The notes beneath the pieces were generated by a model, which was not told where the DNA came from, ran no database searches, and was given only the letters and a program-made list of their open reading frames with translations. Both the position numbers and the translations under genes were made by a program. DNA of 64,000 nucleotides from Euonymus europaeus (Eukaryota > Streptophyta > Magnoliopsida > Celastrales > Celastraceae), in the NCBI GenBank assembly GCA_963580455.1, contig OY756970.1, forward strand, positions 13,578,001-13,642,000, given 5' to 3'. Below are positions 10,051 to 22,398 of the stretch, one piece after another; position 1 is the first letter of the stretch; each line of letters begins with the position of its first letter.

Positions 10051-13000
10051 AGATCAACTTCTACCTCCTCAACTATATCAGACGATAGAATCGTCAATCA
10101 AGAAGAAATTAATCTTGAGGATTTAGTTAGGGACGTTGATGATTGGGATATTCCCCGAGTTGAAATAAACAAAATATATAAAAAGGAATCCAGATTTAAT
10201 ATCCTAAGTCGTAATGATTATACGATTAAAACTGAAGAAAGAGATATTAAACTGTTTAAGTCATATGAAACCATTAAGCTTCTAACCCAGAAATCGTTAG
10301 AGAAACATAAGCAAAAATATAACTATCTTCATATAGGATTAGTCCAGATCGGTATTAAACCCTTAACTCGTGAAGGTTTAGATACATCGATTCTTTTATG
10401 TTTACGTGATTGTAGAATGTTAGAATTCAATGATTCACTCTTAGGTACAGTTGAAACTAGCCTCTGCAGTGGTCCAATTTATTTTGATTGTTACCCGAAT
10501 TTTACAGTTTCATTAAGTGATCAAAACCTTTTAGATGCACTCACTCTTAACATCAAAACTCACAATTATAAGATGTCTTCAGGATCTCTTCCAATTTCTT
10601 TAATCTACAGGATTCATTATAAAGCTATGTCTTCAGCTTTTGGATCCAAAGCCTTAAGAAAATCTCCCAAAGGAGAAACCTTATTAATTCAAACTGACAT
10701 TGCCAGATCCAATATGACTCTTCCACGCACAATTAAGTGGGATGAGATTACCTTACCCACAACATGGGAGTTACAAGGGGCTGTACCTCCAAAGAAAATA
10801 GAAAACACAAACATAGAACAAGTTACTCAATCCAGTGATGGAAAAGTAGAAATTACTTTTAGTTCTAGACGACATTCAATTGATTTACAAAAATTCAATC
10901 GTAGTTCATCCACTTCATCTTTTAGATCTGAGCCAGGAATCCCTCCTCGAAATTCCTTCTCTACTCCAAGCACTTCTTATAAAACAAAAAATCAATTTTC
11001 ATCCAATCCGAGTACTTCTTATCATCCTGATTTAAGTGGAGTTAATCATTCTGGTTCAATACCAAAACCATTTTATAATGTTCAACAGCCAGAATCCCAA
11101 ACCAGTTCCACCCAAGAACCAATGTCACCAACTTATTCTCAAATGATTGATAATAATGACCCAGAGTTAAATGTTCTTATCTGTGATAATTTTGTTATCA
11201 TCATTACAAAAGGATTTTTATTCTTCTCAAAATACAGCCAAAAGAGACTGGTTCCTCAGTCATTATGCAGGTGAGAAAAGACAGTCTATTCAAAACCGAT
11301 ATTATGATTTTCTCGAACTAATACAAAAACAATTGCCGTTCTTTGAATACTTTGAGTTAGACAGTGATGACCCCAGCATTGATTGGGCATCTTATCCTTT
11401 TACTCCAAAAGCCTCAAAAGCTTCAAAATCTTCCAAATTTTCCAAAACTTTAGATTCCTCCATCAATGCTCCAACAAAGGTTCAGACCTGGAATGAGGGT
11501 ACTCAACAATCCATTCTTAAGTCCGAACGTCCGTCATTAACTAAAGCTAAATCTCCTATGAAGGACATTAGTTTCCAAACAGCAATTGATCAGAAAATAC
11601 AAGCTCTTCACATTGATCTACATCAATCCTCTTGTCAGAAAAATAAATCCTTAGGAACCTCAATAATTCATAATTTAGATAAAGTAAAAAAACTTCTAAT
11701 AACCTTATACAAAGCTCTGGTTCTTCTTCTGAAAACAAAGATAAATCTCAGGATAAAAGAATTACTTGTAAACATTGTAATAAATCTAATCATTGAACAC
11801 GATACTGTCGTGTTCGAAAAAGGATTAAAAAATTACAATTAGATCAAGAATTAATGACGAAAATAGACTTAACTTTAAACGATACAAATGAGTCATCAGA
11901 TGACGAAAATATTAAAATAGAACCTCATAATCATACATCTTCAGTTACAGAGATTACCATGAAAACTCCAAACCCTAGCATTAAAACACTTCAACAGGAT
12001 ATTGCTAAACTTAAAACCGAAATCAAAAATATGAAACAAGAAAAAGATTCAAAGGAAAATAAGGAACAACCTTGCCTTAGATTACTGTCTCAAAGTTACT
12101 AGCCAAAAATGGTTTATCAAAATTGCACTAGAAATCCAAAAATCATTCTCTTTTGATACAATAGCCTTAGTTGACTCTGGAGCTGATTTAAATTGTCTTC
12201 GTTCAGATTTAGTTCCTCGTCCTTATTGGGAAAACACAACGGAAGGAATCAAATCAGCCGCAGGAGCACAACTTAAGATTCTTTATAAATTATCTGATGT
12301 TACAATCACAAACAAAGATGTTACTCTCAAAACTAGTTTCTTAGGTATTCAAAACATTACAAAGTATGTTATTCTAGGAACCCCATTCCTTGAGTTACTC
12401 AAACCATTCAAAATTAGTAATCATGGGATTCATACTAGGATTATAGGAAATAAAATTATTTTTCCTTTCATACAACAACCTATCACAAAAAATATCCACA
12501 TTTTAGCACAAAATTCCGTTTATGAATATTCTATAAATTGCTTCATTGAAAATAAAGAAAAACAAATTGAACACCTTTCTGATAAGATTGTTATCTCCCA
12601 GATTGATCAACAATTACCAACAACAGAAACAAAAGAAAAAATAGAATCCCTCCAAAGTATCTTTGAAAAAGATGTCTGTTCTGACCTTCCTACTGCCTTC
12701 TGGGATAGGAAGAAACATGTTGTCCAATTACCTTATGAAAAAAATTTCCAAGAAATTAATATTCCCACAAAAGCCAGAGGAATACAAATGAACAAAGAAT
12801 TAGAAGAACACTGTAGAAAAGAAATTCAAGATCTTTTAGATAATAAACTAATTAGACACAGTCAGTCTCCTTGGAGTTGTGCTGCTTTTTATGTTAATAA
12901 GAATGTTGAAATTGAACGAGGAGTTCCTCGACTTGTTATCAATTATAAACCTTTAAACAAAGCCCTCCAATGGATTCGTTATCCAATTCCTAATAAAAAC

Positions 13001-14050
13001 GATTTACTAGCTAAATTATACGATGCTAAAATCTTTTCAAAGTTTGATATGAAATCTTGTTTCTGGCAAATCCAGATCCAGGAACAAGATATGTACAAGA
13101 CTGCATTCACTGTCCCATTTGGACAGTACGAATGGAATGTTATGCCTTTTGGTTTAAAGAATGCACCTTCTAAATTTCAGAAAATTATGAATGATATTTT
13201 TAATCCTTATTCTCAATTCTTAATTGTTTACATTGATGATGTTTTGATATTTTCTCATAATATCAAACAACATTTTTATCATCTCTTTAAGTTTCTCAAG
13301 ATCATTAAAGACAATGGTTTGGTTGTGTCCAAAACAAAGATTAAATTATTTCAAACGAATATTCGATTTCTTGGTCATAATATTCATCATGGTACTATTA
13401 TACCAATTGAACGATCCATCAATTTCGTTGACAAGTTTCCAGACAAAATATTAGATAAAACTCATTTACAACGATTCTTGGGAAGTTTAAATTATATTGC
13501 TGATTTTTATCCTAACCTTCAAAAATTATGCAAACCTTTACATGACAGGTTAAAGAAGAATCCCCCTCCTTGGACGGATACTCATACTTCTATAATCCAA
13601 ATGATCAAGGCTTATCTTCCCACATTACCTTGTTTATGTATTCCTGATCCTACTGCTTTTAAGATTGTTGAAACAGATGCTTCTGAAATTGGTTATGGTG
13701 GTATTCTTAAACAATTGAAAAATGATAAAGAGGAAATTATACAATTTACCTCCAAGAAATGGAATCCTACCCAACAAAATTATTCTACAATTAAAAAGGA
13801 AATTTTATCTATTGTTTTATGCATTTCAAAGTTTCAAGGTGATTTATTAAATCAAAAGTTTTTAGTTCGTGTTGATTGTAAATCTGCAAAAGAAGTTTTA
13901 CAAAAAGATGTCCAAAACATAGCTTCCAAACAGATTTTTGCTAGATGGCAAGCTATTCTTAGTGTTTTTGATTTTGATATTGAACACATTGCAGGTAAAG
14001 ATAATAATTTACCAGATTTCTTAACACGTGAATTCTTGCAGGATCGATAA
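10051..14050 (+). pseudogene. EPRV component A polyprotein with movement-protein core, multiply broken
   Basis: No start codon is left because the leader deletion joins into the ORF1 N-terminus. Unlike the copy at 5787 it retains the movement-protein core (about 10261-10850), with the 30K-superfamily-like run KPLTREGLDTSILLCLRDCR and the following conserved aspartate region. Then come the Ser/Thr-rich linker, a conserved RDWFLSHYAGEKRQS segment, CCHC, protease (DSGAD), RT and RNase H. Lesions: 8-bp deletion near 11200, missing T in the A-run near 11690, TGA replacing the finger tryptophan (about 11795), extra base before the protease (about 12092). RT has R-to-M (QDMYKTAF) and E-to-K (SKFQKI) substitutions. 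Downstream of 12788 the RT-RNase H frame is open. Confidence 0.92.
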
Positions 14051-14120
14051 TACATCATCCAGCATTGAGCAATATCAAAGAAGAATTTCTCCGTAAGCTG
14101 ATTAAGGTTATCTCTTTACT

Positions 14121-14369
14121 ATGCACCCTTTTGAAACAAAAAGACTTGTGAGAAGACTTAACACCCTTAAATCTGATCTTATGCGAGAAAACAAAAGATT
14201 ATCTATTCAGATTATCAGGTGGCACATTGCTCATCCTTATCAACAGGCTCCCCCTGTTTGGATTTCTCAAAATCGTGCTGATATTATTGAAAACAAACAT
14301 ATTATCAATTTATTAACCCTCCAAGTAAATTCATTTCAGAGTGAATTGGAAATTATCTCTCGAGTTTAA
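14121..14369 (+). CDS. EPRV ORF2, intact (82 aa), second repeat
   Basis: Predicted protein identical to the ORF2 at 8612 and at the same distance from its RNase H stop; the DNA differs by a silent change near 14327. It is the duplicate produced by the 5509-bp tandem repeat. Function unknown; leucine-rich, probably coiled coil. Confidence 0.6.
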   Translation: MHPFETKRLVRRLNTLKSDLMRENKRLSIQIIRWHIAHPYQQAPPVWISQNRADIIENKHIINLLTLQVNSFQSELEIISRV

Positions 14370-14370
14370 A

Positions 14371-14805
14371 ATGGCTTCCGATTCACTTAAATATATTTTA
14401 GCAAGGTTTTCAACTCCAATATTTTCAAATAATTTCTGTCCCAAAAAACCCAATTATGTTTATCTTGAACTTGAGAACGATCAAATTAATGTTATTCTCC
14501 ATTCTTGGGATGATTGGGAAGAATATTGGGCATACCCTATTTTAAATGCTGATGCAGTTAAAATCGAATGTTTGCGTATTTTCCATTATTTTGACTTACC
14601 TTATGATTTGCGCAAAAACATTCTTGAAATGGCACTTTTTTCCCAAATACGTGATCAGATTTTATTTGATCTTATTACTGATCATGTTGATGATTTTATC
14701 GACCAATTTATTGAAGAAGAAGAAGCTTTAGAAAATGATGATTCCATGGAAGAATTTTGGGATGAATTTGAAGATGAACCCGAAGCATGGGTAAATGAAT
14801 TTTAA
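14371..14805 (+). CDS. EPRV ORF3, intact (144 aa), second repeat
   Basis: Predicted protein identical to the ORF3 at 8862: aromatic-rich N-terminal half starting MASDSLKYIL and acidic C-terminal tail. Identity at the protein level reflects the young tandem duplication rather than demonstrated selection. Function not recognised. Confidence 0.62.
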   Translation: MASDSLKYILARFSTPIFSNNFCPKKPNYVYLELENDQINVILHSWDDWEEYWAYPILNADAVKIECLRIFHYFDLPYDLRKNILEMALFSQIRDQILFDLITDHVDDFIDQFIEEEEALENDDSMEEFWDEFEDEPEAWVNEF

Positions 14806-14860
14806 ATAATTCTTTCCAAAATTCTTTTTCAAACTGATCAAGTCCAGTTATGACTTGACT

Positions 14861-15030
14861 ATTCCACCTCAAACGGTAGGTGGTAAAGAATTAACCAAAT
14901 CCGTTGAAAGTTGGAGGTTTTACTCAAAAACCCAAAAATCCTATAAGGTACCTAACTAAGTCTGGGTTAATCGACTTAGCTATTCCACCTCAAACGGTCG
15001 GTGGTAAAGAAAATGACAAATCCGTTGACA
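14861..15030. repeat. 121-bp promoter-upstream repeat, 1.4 copies
   Basis: Blocks start at 14861 and 14982, 121 bp apart; duplicate of the region at 9352. Confidence 0.85.
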
Positions 15031-15237
15031 GCTGGGTATTTGCTAAAAATACCATTTTACCCTTTCGGGTCCAAACGTGAAACATGAAGACATTATGGAC
15101 AAAAAGACAAGGTTATTGCTTTTCCATAAAAGTACCATTATCAAAAGTGGAACATCATTTCAAAAGGTGGGAGACATTGACCACTATTTAAGTTCCACTA
15201 TTTAACTTTTTATCATTGTAAAGGTGATCTCTTAATC

Positions 15238-15245
15238 TATAAAAG
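15238..15245 (+). promoter_or_regulatory. TATA box of EPRV promoter
   Basis: TATAAAAG, copy of the box at 9729 displaced by 5509 bp. Confidence 0.75.
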
Positions 15246-15559
15246 AGACCACCTATGCCTTAGTTGTTCATCTTTTGGCTCTTACAAATCTTTTGGTTCT
15301 TAGACATCTTTGGCATGGAACTTAGAATTCTCTCAACCTCTCTTCTCTCAAAACCTTCCTCTCTTATCAAAAACGGGAACTACAGAGTTCCCTCCTCTCA
15401 ATGTAAGCTACAAGCAGGCATTCAAAAGTCTGTAAGTTTATCTTGTTTAATACTTGCAGCTTTTGAATGCGCTCAATAATATCTATGGCTGGTTTAACCG
15501 CCTTTATTGTTTAATTGTTCATATATTGTTTATCTTATGGCTGGTTCTTTTGTTAAATT
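15246..15559 (+). other. EPRV leader remnant lacking the primer binding site
   Basis: Carries the same deletion as 9737-10050. Hairpin arms are at 15418-15428 and 15460-15470. The primer binding site and ORF1 ATG are absent. Confidence 0.85.
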
Positions 15560-18500
15560 AGATCAACTTCTACCTCCTCAACTATATCAGACGATAGAAT
15601 CGTCAATCAAGAAGAAATTAATCTTGAGGATTTAGTTAGGGACGTTGATGATTGGGATATTCCCCGAGTTGAAATAAACAAAATATATAAAAAGGAATCC
15701 AGATTTAATATCCTAAGTCGTAATGATTATACGATTAAAACTGAAGAAAGAGATATTAAACTGTTTAAGTCATATGAAACCATTAAGCTTCTAACCCAGA
15801 AATCGTTAGAGAAACATAAGCAAAAATATAACTATCTTCATATAGGATTAGTCCAGATCGGTATTAAACCCTTAACTCGTGAAGGTTTAGATACATCGAT
15901 TCTTTTATGTTTACGTGATTGTAGAATGTTAGAATTCAATGATTCACTCTTAGGTACAGTTGAAACTAGCCTCTGCAGTGGTCCAATTTATTTTGATTGT
16001 TACCCGAATTTTACAGTTTCATTAAGTGATCAAAACCTTTTAGATGCACTCACTCTTAACATCAAAACTCACAATTATAAGATGTCTTCAGGATCTCTTC
16101 CAATTTCTTTAATCTACAGGATTCATTATAAAGCTATGTCTTCAGCTTTTGGATCCAAAGCCTTAAGAAAATCTCCCAAAGGAGAAACCTTATTAATTCA
16201 AACTGACATTGCCAGATCCAATATGACTCTTCCACGCACAATTAAGTGGGATGAGATTACCTTACCCACAACATGGGAGTTACAAGGGGCTGTACCTCCA
16301 AAGAAAATAGAAAACACAAACATAGAACAAGTTACTCAATCCAGTGATGGAAAAGTAGAAATTACTTTTAGTTCTAGACGACATTCAATTGATTTACAAA
16401 AATTCAATCGTAGTTCATCCACTTCATCTTTTAGATCTGAGCCAGGAATCCCTCCTCGAAATTCCTTCTCTACTCCAAGCACTTCTTATAAAACAAAAAA
16501 TCAATTTTCATCCAATCCGAGTACTTCTTATCATCCTGATTTAAGTGGAGTTAATCATTCTGGTTCAATACCAAAACCATTTTATAATGTTCAACAGCCA
16601 GAATCCCAAACCAGTTCCACCCAAGAACCAATGTCACCAACTTATTCTCAAATGATTGATAATAATGACCCAGAGTTAAATGTTCTTATCTGTGATAATT
16701 TTGTTATCATCATTACAAAAGGATTTTTATTCTTCTCAAAATACAGCCAAAAGAGACTGGTTCCTCAGTCATTATGCAGGTGAGAAAAGACAGTCTATTC
16801 AAAACCGATATTATGATTTTCTCGAACTAATACAAAAACAATTGCCGTTCTTTGAATACTTTGAGTTAGACAGTGATGACCCCAGCATTGATTGGGCATC
16901 TTATCCTTTTACTCCAAAAGCCTCAAAAGCTTCAAAATCTTCCAAATTTTCCAAAACTTTAGATTCCTCCATCAATGCTCCAACAAAGGTTCAGACCTGG
17001 AATGAGGGTACTCAACAATCCATTCTTAAGTCCGAACGTCCGTCATTAACTAAAGCTAAATCTCCTATGAAGGACATTAGTTTCCAAACAGCAATTGATC
17101 AGAAAATACAAGCTCTTCACATTGATCTACATCAATCCTCTTGTCAGAAAAATAAATCCTTAGGAACCTCAATAATTCATAATTTAGATAAAGTAAAAAA
17201 ACTTCTAATAACCTTATACAAAGCTCTGGTTCTTCTTCTGAAAACAAAGATAAATCTCAGGATAAAAGAATTACTTGTAAACATTGTAATAAATCTAATC
17301 ATTGAACACGATACTGTCGTGTTCGAAAAAGGATTAAAAAATTACAATTAGATCAAGAATTAATGACGAAAATAGACTTAACTTTAAACGATACAAATGA
17401 GTCATCAGATGACGAAAATATTAAAATAGAACCTCATAATCATACATCTTCTGTTACAGAGATTACCATGAAAACTCCAAACCCTAGCATTAAAACACTT
17501 CAACAGGATATTGCTAAACTTAAAACCGAAATCAAAAATATGAAACAAGAAAAAGATTCAAAGGAAAATAAGGAACAACCTTGCCTTAGATTACTGTCTC
17601 AAAGTTACTAGCCAAAAATGGTTTATCAAAATTGCACTAGAAATCCAAAAATCATTCTCTTTTGATACAATAGCCTTAGTTGACTCTGGAGCTGATTTAA
17701 ATTGTCTTCGTTCAGATTTAGTTCCTCGTCCTTATTGGGAAAACACAACGGAAGGAATCAAATCAGCCGCAGGAGCACAACTTAAGATTCTTTATAAATT
17801 ATCTGATGTTACAATCACAAACAAAGATGTTACTCTCAAAACTAGTTTCTTAGGTATTCAAAACATTACAAAGTATGTTATTCTAGGAACCCCATTCCTT
17901 GAGTTACTCAAACCATTCAAAATTAGTAATCATGGGATTCATACTAGGATTATAGGAAATAAAATTATTTTTCCTTTCATACAACAACCTATCACAAAAA
18001 ATATCCACATTTTAGCACAAAATTCCGTTTATGAATATTCTATAAATTGCTTCATTGAAAATAAAGAAAAACAAATTGAACACCTTTCTGATAAGATTGT
18101 TATCTCCCAGATTGATCAACAATTACCAACAACAGAAACAAAAGAAAAAATAGAATCCCTCCAAAGTATCTTTGAAAAAGATGTCTGTTCTGACCTTCCT
18201 ACTGCCTTCTGGGATAGGAAGAAACATGTTGTCCAATTACCTTATGAAAAAGATTTCCAAGAAATTAATATTCCCACAAAAGCCAGAGGAATACAAATGA
18301 ACAAAGAATTAGAAGAACACTGTAGAAAAGAAATTCAAGATCTTTTAGATAATAAACTAATTAGACACAGTCAGTCTCCTTGGAGTTGTGCTGCTTTTTA
18401 TGTTAATAAGAATGTTGAAATTGAACGAGGAGTTCCTCGACTTGTTATCAATTATAAACCTTTAAACAAAGCCCTCCAATGGATTCGTTATCCAATTCCT

Positions 18501-19559
18501 AATAAAAACGATTTACTAGCTAAATTATACGATGCTAAAATCTTTTCAAAGTTTGATATGAAATCTTGTTTCTGGCAAATCCAGATCCAGGAACAAGATA
18601 TGTACAAGACTGCATTCACTGTCCCATTTGGACAGTACGAATGGAATGTTATGCCTTTTGGTTTAAAGAATGCACCTTCTAAATTTCAGAAAATTATGAA
18701 TGATATTTTTAATCCTTATTCTCAATTCTTAATTGTTTACATTGATGATGTTTTGATATTTTCTCATAATATCAAACAACATTTTTATCATCTCTTTAAG
18801 TTTCTCAAGATCATTAAAGACAATGGTTTGGTTGTGTCCAAAACAAAGATTAAATTATTTCAAACGAATATTCGATTTCTTGGTCATAATATTCATCATG
18901 GTACTATTATACCAATTGAACGATCCATCAATTTCGTTGACAAGTTTCCAGACAAAATATTAGATAAAACTCAGTTACAACGATTCTTGGGAAGTTTAAA
19001 TTATATTGCTGATTTTTATCCTAACCTTCAAAAATTATGCAAACCTTTACATGACAGGTTAAAGAAGAATCCCCCTCCTTGGACGGATACTCATACTTCT
19101 ATAATCCAAAGGATCAAGGCTTATCTTCCCATATTACCTTGTTTATGTATTCCTGATCCTACTACTTTTAAGATTGTTGAAACAGATGCTTCTGAAATTG
19201 GTTATGGTGGTATTCTTAAACAATTGAAAAATGATAAAGAGGAAATTGTAAAATTTACCTCCAAGAAATGGAATCCTACCCAACAAAATTATTCTACAAT
19301 TAAAAAGGAAATTTTATCTATTGTTTTATGCATTTCAAAGTTTCAAGGTGATTTATTAAATCAAAAGTTTTTAGTTCGTGTTGATTGTAAATCTGCAAAA
19401 GAGGTTTTACAAAAAGATGTCCAAAACATAGCCTCCAAACAGATTTTCGCTAGATGGCAAGCTATTCTTAGTGTTTTTGATTTTGATATTGAACACATTG
19501 CAGGTAAAGATAATAATTTACCAGATTTCTTAACACGTGAATTCTTGCAGGATCGATAA
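15560..19559 (+). pseudogene. EPRV component A polyprotein, second full repeat, multiply broken
   Basis: Same domain order and the same inherited lesions as 10051-14050: no ATG, 8-bp deletion in the linker (about 16708), missing T near 17200, TGA in the CCHC finger (about 17304), extra base before the protease (about 17600). The MP core is retained and RT-RNase H is open from 18297 to 19559. Upstream of about 18905 it is almost identical to the previous repeat, including QDMYKTAF and SKFQKI in RT. Beyond about 18973 (for example DKTQLQ replacing DKTHLQ, and the RNase H region) it follows the copy at 46421-49863, so it is a mosaic. Confidence 0.92.
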
Positions 19560-19636
19560 TACATTATCCAACAGTGAGCAGTATCAAAGGAAAATTTCTC
19601 AGTAAGCTGGTTAAGGTTATCTCTTTTACCTTTGTT

Positions 19637-19885
19637 ATGTATCCATTTGAATTAAAACGACTGGTAAACAGACTTAACCATCTTAAAACTGATCTTACAC
19701 AAGAAAATAAAATGTTATCTATTCAGATTATCAGGTGGCACATTGCTCATCCTAATCAATAGGCTCCCCCTGTTTGGATTTCTCAAAATCGTGCTGATAT
19801 TATCGAAAACAAACATATTATTAATTTATTGACCCTACAAGTCAATTCATTTCAGAGTGAATTAGAAATTATCTCTCGAATTTAA
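19637..19885 (+). pseudogene. EPRV ORF2, nonsense allele
   Basis: Starts MYPFELKRLV, with Y in place of H as in the copy at 49941, supporting the mosaic origin of this end. A TAG at 19760-19762 replaces a glutamine codon in the HPYQQ segment, leaving 41 residues. The remainder to the TAA at 19883-19885 is full length without the 69-nt deletion. Confidence 0.6.
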
Positions 19886-19893
19886 AGTTTAAA

Positions 19894-20050
19894 ATGGCTT
19901 CTGATTCACTTAAATATATTTTAGCAAGATTTTCAACTCCCATATTTTCAAATGATTTCTGTCCCAAAAAACCCAATTACGTTTATCTTGAACTCGAGAA
20001 AGATCAAATTAATGTTGTTCTTCATTCTTGGGATGATTGGGAAGAATGTT
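19894..20050 (+). pseudogene. EPRV ORF3, split by LTR retrotransposon insertion
   Basis: Begins MASDSLKYIL and is open for 52 codons, up to the DDWEEC motif, where the Ty3/gypsy LTR starts at 20051. The 3' remainder of ORF3 is not found after the retrotransposon, because the element itself is truncated and joined to other viral DNA at 23230. Confidence 0.75.
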
Positions 20051-22229
20051 TGTGAAACCCCGACCCAAAAATTTTAGTTTTGAGTTGTAAAACGGATGAT
20101 CCGAGAAGTACGGAATCATTGAAAAATAGTTTTGGAGCTTGGTTCGGTAAATGGGGCATAACTTTTAGTATACATGTCCGTTTCGGGCCCGTAATATATC
20201 AAATCGAAGCTTGAACCGAGCCGGAAAATAATATTTAAGAAAACTGGGTTTCTGAAAAACAGAGACCATCCGGACACCCAAAACAGCTGTCCGGACGGTT
20301 TGTGCAGGAACTGAGGCAGAGAAATTTTTAGAGGAAGTTTTGGTGCTGTGAACAGTAGACCGTCCGGACACCATAACGAGGCATCCGGACGGTTAAGCCT
20401 ACAAGGTGGGCAAAGTGTTGAGAGAACAGTGAAGCGTCCGGACGGTCACTTGGGGCGTCCGGACGGTTATCGGGAAATCAGTTTTTAAGCTTAGTTTTAG
20501 GCATTTCTGGGCATTTCCAAGCTTGGGAGCCCTGCTAGAGAGAGAAAGTGAGAGAGAAGAAGAGAGAGAAGGAGATTTTGGCAAGAGATTGACTTGGAGA
20601 TTGTGGATTGATGATCCTTGAAGCTAAGTAAGGAAGATTCAAGGTTGATTCAAGTGATTTGGTAAGTTTTTCATAGTTTTTGTAAATTCTAGGTTTTTCT
20701 AGATTTGCTAAATTCTTGAAGAGTTGAGTGCTATGCTTTAGATATATTGTTTATAGGTTGATTTGGGATGTTTATGTAGATTGGTTTGTGATTTGGAGTA
20801 GATTTGAGCTTGGGTTGAGTTTGGAGGATTTTGGAGAAATTTCTAGAGAGAGAAGGTGAGTAATTTCGAAATTATGGATATAATTGATGTTTATATGAGT
20901 TGTTGGTTGTTTATTGATGCTTGTGAGGGTTCGGTTATGCCACATTGTAGGTTTGGGCAAACCGGAACCCTAGGAACGGAATTTGGGAAATTGTGGTAAT
21001 TTACTCGAGACGAGGTAGGGGATTTCCAACCATACTTTCTATCGTTCGTTTTCGATATGTAAAGAGCTTTTCGATTCCTCATTGGTCGTCCCATTTGTGT
21101 TTCCGCCTTAATTGCTCCTAAGGGGAAACGAACCCAAATTGTGATTCTTGTTGATTCTTGATGTTGCATGACCCGAGTGTGTGTGTTCCATCTCCTATGG
21201 AAACGATGTGATTTCCGTTCATGCATCATGGTAGTTATGTATATATATATATATATGTAGGTTGTTCATATATATATATCTATTCAGCATGTCATGACAT
21301 AATGCATTAGTGTTGCATGGGGGACCGGGTATGGACTCGGGAACCTTTAGGTTTCTTGAAAGCTACTTGGAGGGATGACGAGGTGATGAGAGTTATCACT
21401 GAGTCATGTGAACTCCAAGTAGGGTAACGCACTAGGGGTAAGGTCAAGAGTGACTTGCCTTGTGGGGTGCGGGCGTGATAGGTTCACGCAATCGGATGAT
21501 CCTAGGAGTGGTTGGTTGTGGTGAGCTTGCTCCCGTGCAATATTTCATTGAGTTGCAATGATATTGTGGTTGTTATGCTCCGAAAGGGTTGTTCGGGTAA
21601 ATGTTGATGTGAATTTGTTGAGTATACGTTCATGTGGTAGTTACATATTGATGCATTGCTTCCTTTTGGTTCTACCTATATTGATGTTTACTTCATACCC
21701 TACTGAGCTTCTAGCTCACTCCTTTACTTTCTTCCTTTCACAAGAGACACTGGTACCGGTACTGGTGCTGCGGATCGGTGAGCAGGTCGTGACATGGATG
21801 GCCCTGGATAGAATAGGGTGCTAGAGATATACTCTATGTATGTGGGTGTACGTAGTATATCTATGTTGAGAGAATATAACCATTTGGCACGGTGGTGCTT
21901 GTATGTGGAAGTAGATGTTGATTTATGGTTATATTTGATGTTTTATAAATCTGTGTGTTGATTTATATGTGATGCCATCAGTTTGTGCATGCTGGTAGTG
22001 GATGGCTTGAGGCCTAGGGTCAGGATTGCATGTGGTTGAGGCCCGAGGCCTATGTTTGCTAGGTTGCTAGTGTGATGTTGTTGTTGCTGCGTTTCTGATG
22101 CAGGTGGGCACTCTCCGATATACGGGGAGGTGCCGCCGGATTTCCGATTGATTCCGGATGTTCACACTAGTGACCTAGGAAGGGTGCGGAGAGAGCACCC
22201 AGTCGCGCCTCCGGAAACGGGGCGTGACA
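20051..22229 (+). repeat. 5' LTR, 2179 bp
   Basis: Starts TGTGAAACCCCGACCC and ends GGGGCGTGACA, so bounded by TG..CA, with the primer binding site three bases later. Contains a GA-rich tract (about 20535-20575) and TA dinucleotide runs (about 21239-21279). No gene is carried; short open frames inside it are chance. Confidence 0.9.
20265..20470. repeat. Cluster of six TCCGGA-centred palindromic motifs in LTR
   Basis: Six copies of (C/T)(A/G)TCCGGAC in about 200 bp, several extended to CGTCCGGACGGT. The same cluster occurs in the LTRs at 31125-31335 and 35265-35455. Confidence 0.85.
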
Positions 22230-22232
22230 ATT

Positions 22233-22244
22233 TGGTATCAGAGC
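22233..22244 (+). promoter_or_regulatory. Retrotransposon primer binding site (initiator tRNA-Met)
   Basis: TGGTATCAGAGC immediately after the LTR end, a perfect 12-base match to the usual plant initiator tRNA-Met complement. Confidence 0.88.
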
Positions 22245-22398
22245 GAGGTTTACGACTCTTTATAGGATCTGGGGTGTTGGGTCCTAGTTGTAGAGTAGTA
22301 TATCCAGGCCATGTCACGACTGCTACTGATCCGATATGTTTTCTTTTCCCTTTAAATCCTCGTTTGAGTAGTGGGTTAAATGGTATTGTCTGTTTGCC

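Larger units (their letters stand above)
1081..20050 (+). mobile_element. Endogenous pararetrovirus array, block I (plus strand)
   Basis: Head-to-tail copies of a Caulimoviridae-type genome, all of component A (MP, CCHC, protease, RT, RNase H, ORF2, ORF3). TATA boxes lie at 4899, 9729 and 15238. No integrase domain or LTR is present, as expected for a virus that enters the genome by illegitimate recombination. The left edge is within about 7 bp of 1080 in a host exon; the right edge is the insertion of a Ty3/gypsy LTR at 20051. Copies downstream of 6670 form a 5509-bp tandem duplication. Confidence 0.93.
6670..20050. repeat. 5509-bp tandem duplication of a deleted EPRV genome
   Basis: Landmarks repeat at exactly 5509 bp: ORF2 at 8612 and 14121, ORF3 at 8862 and 14371, MP-core ATG at 10417 and 15926, RT start at 12788 and 18297. 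Repeat 1 spans about 6670-12178, repeat 2 about 12179-17687, repeat 3 is partial. Over long stretches the repeats differ by only isolated bases and share every lesion (leader deletion, 8-bp deletion in the linker, TGA in the CCHC finger, extra A before the protease). From about 18905-18975 onward the third repeat instead resembles the copy at 46421-50641, marking a recombination breakpoint. Confidence 0.9.

Noticed and set aside
10273..10852. The 579-nt MP-core segment as an intron
   Set aside because: The possible boundaries do not give GT-AG or GC-AG ends and the segment encodes the conserved 30K-type core in an open frame, so it is a deletion in the other copies.
20265..20470. CRISPR-like spaced repeats from the TCCGGA motifs
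   Set aside because: Spacing is irregular, repeats are short palindromes within an LTR, and the DNA is eukaryotic.
21558..21824. 88-aa frame inside the 5' LTR
   Set aside because: Lies wholly in LTR sequence, has no recognisable domain, and is not preserved in the related LTR at 30915.
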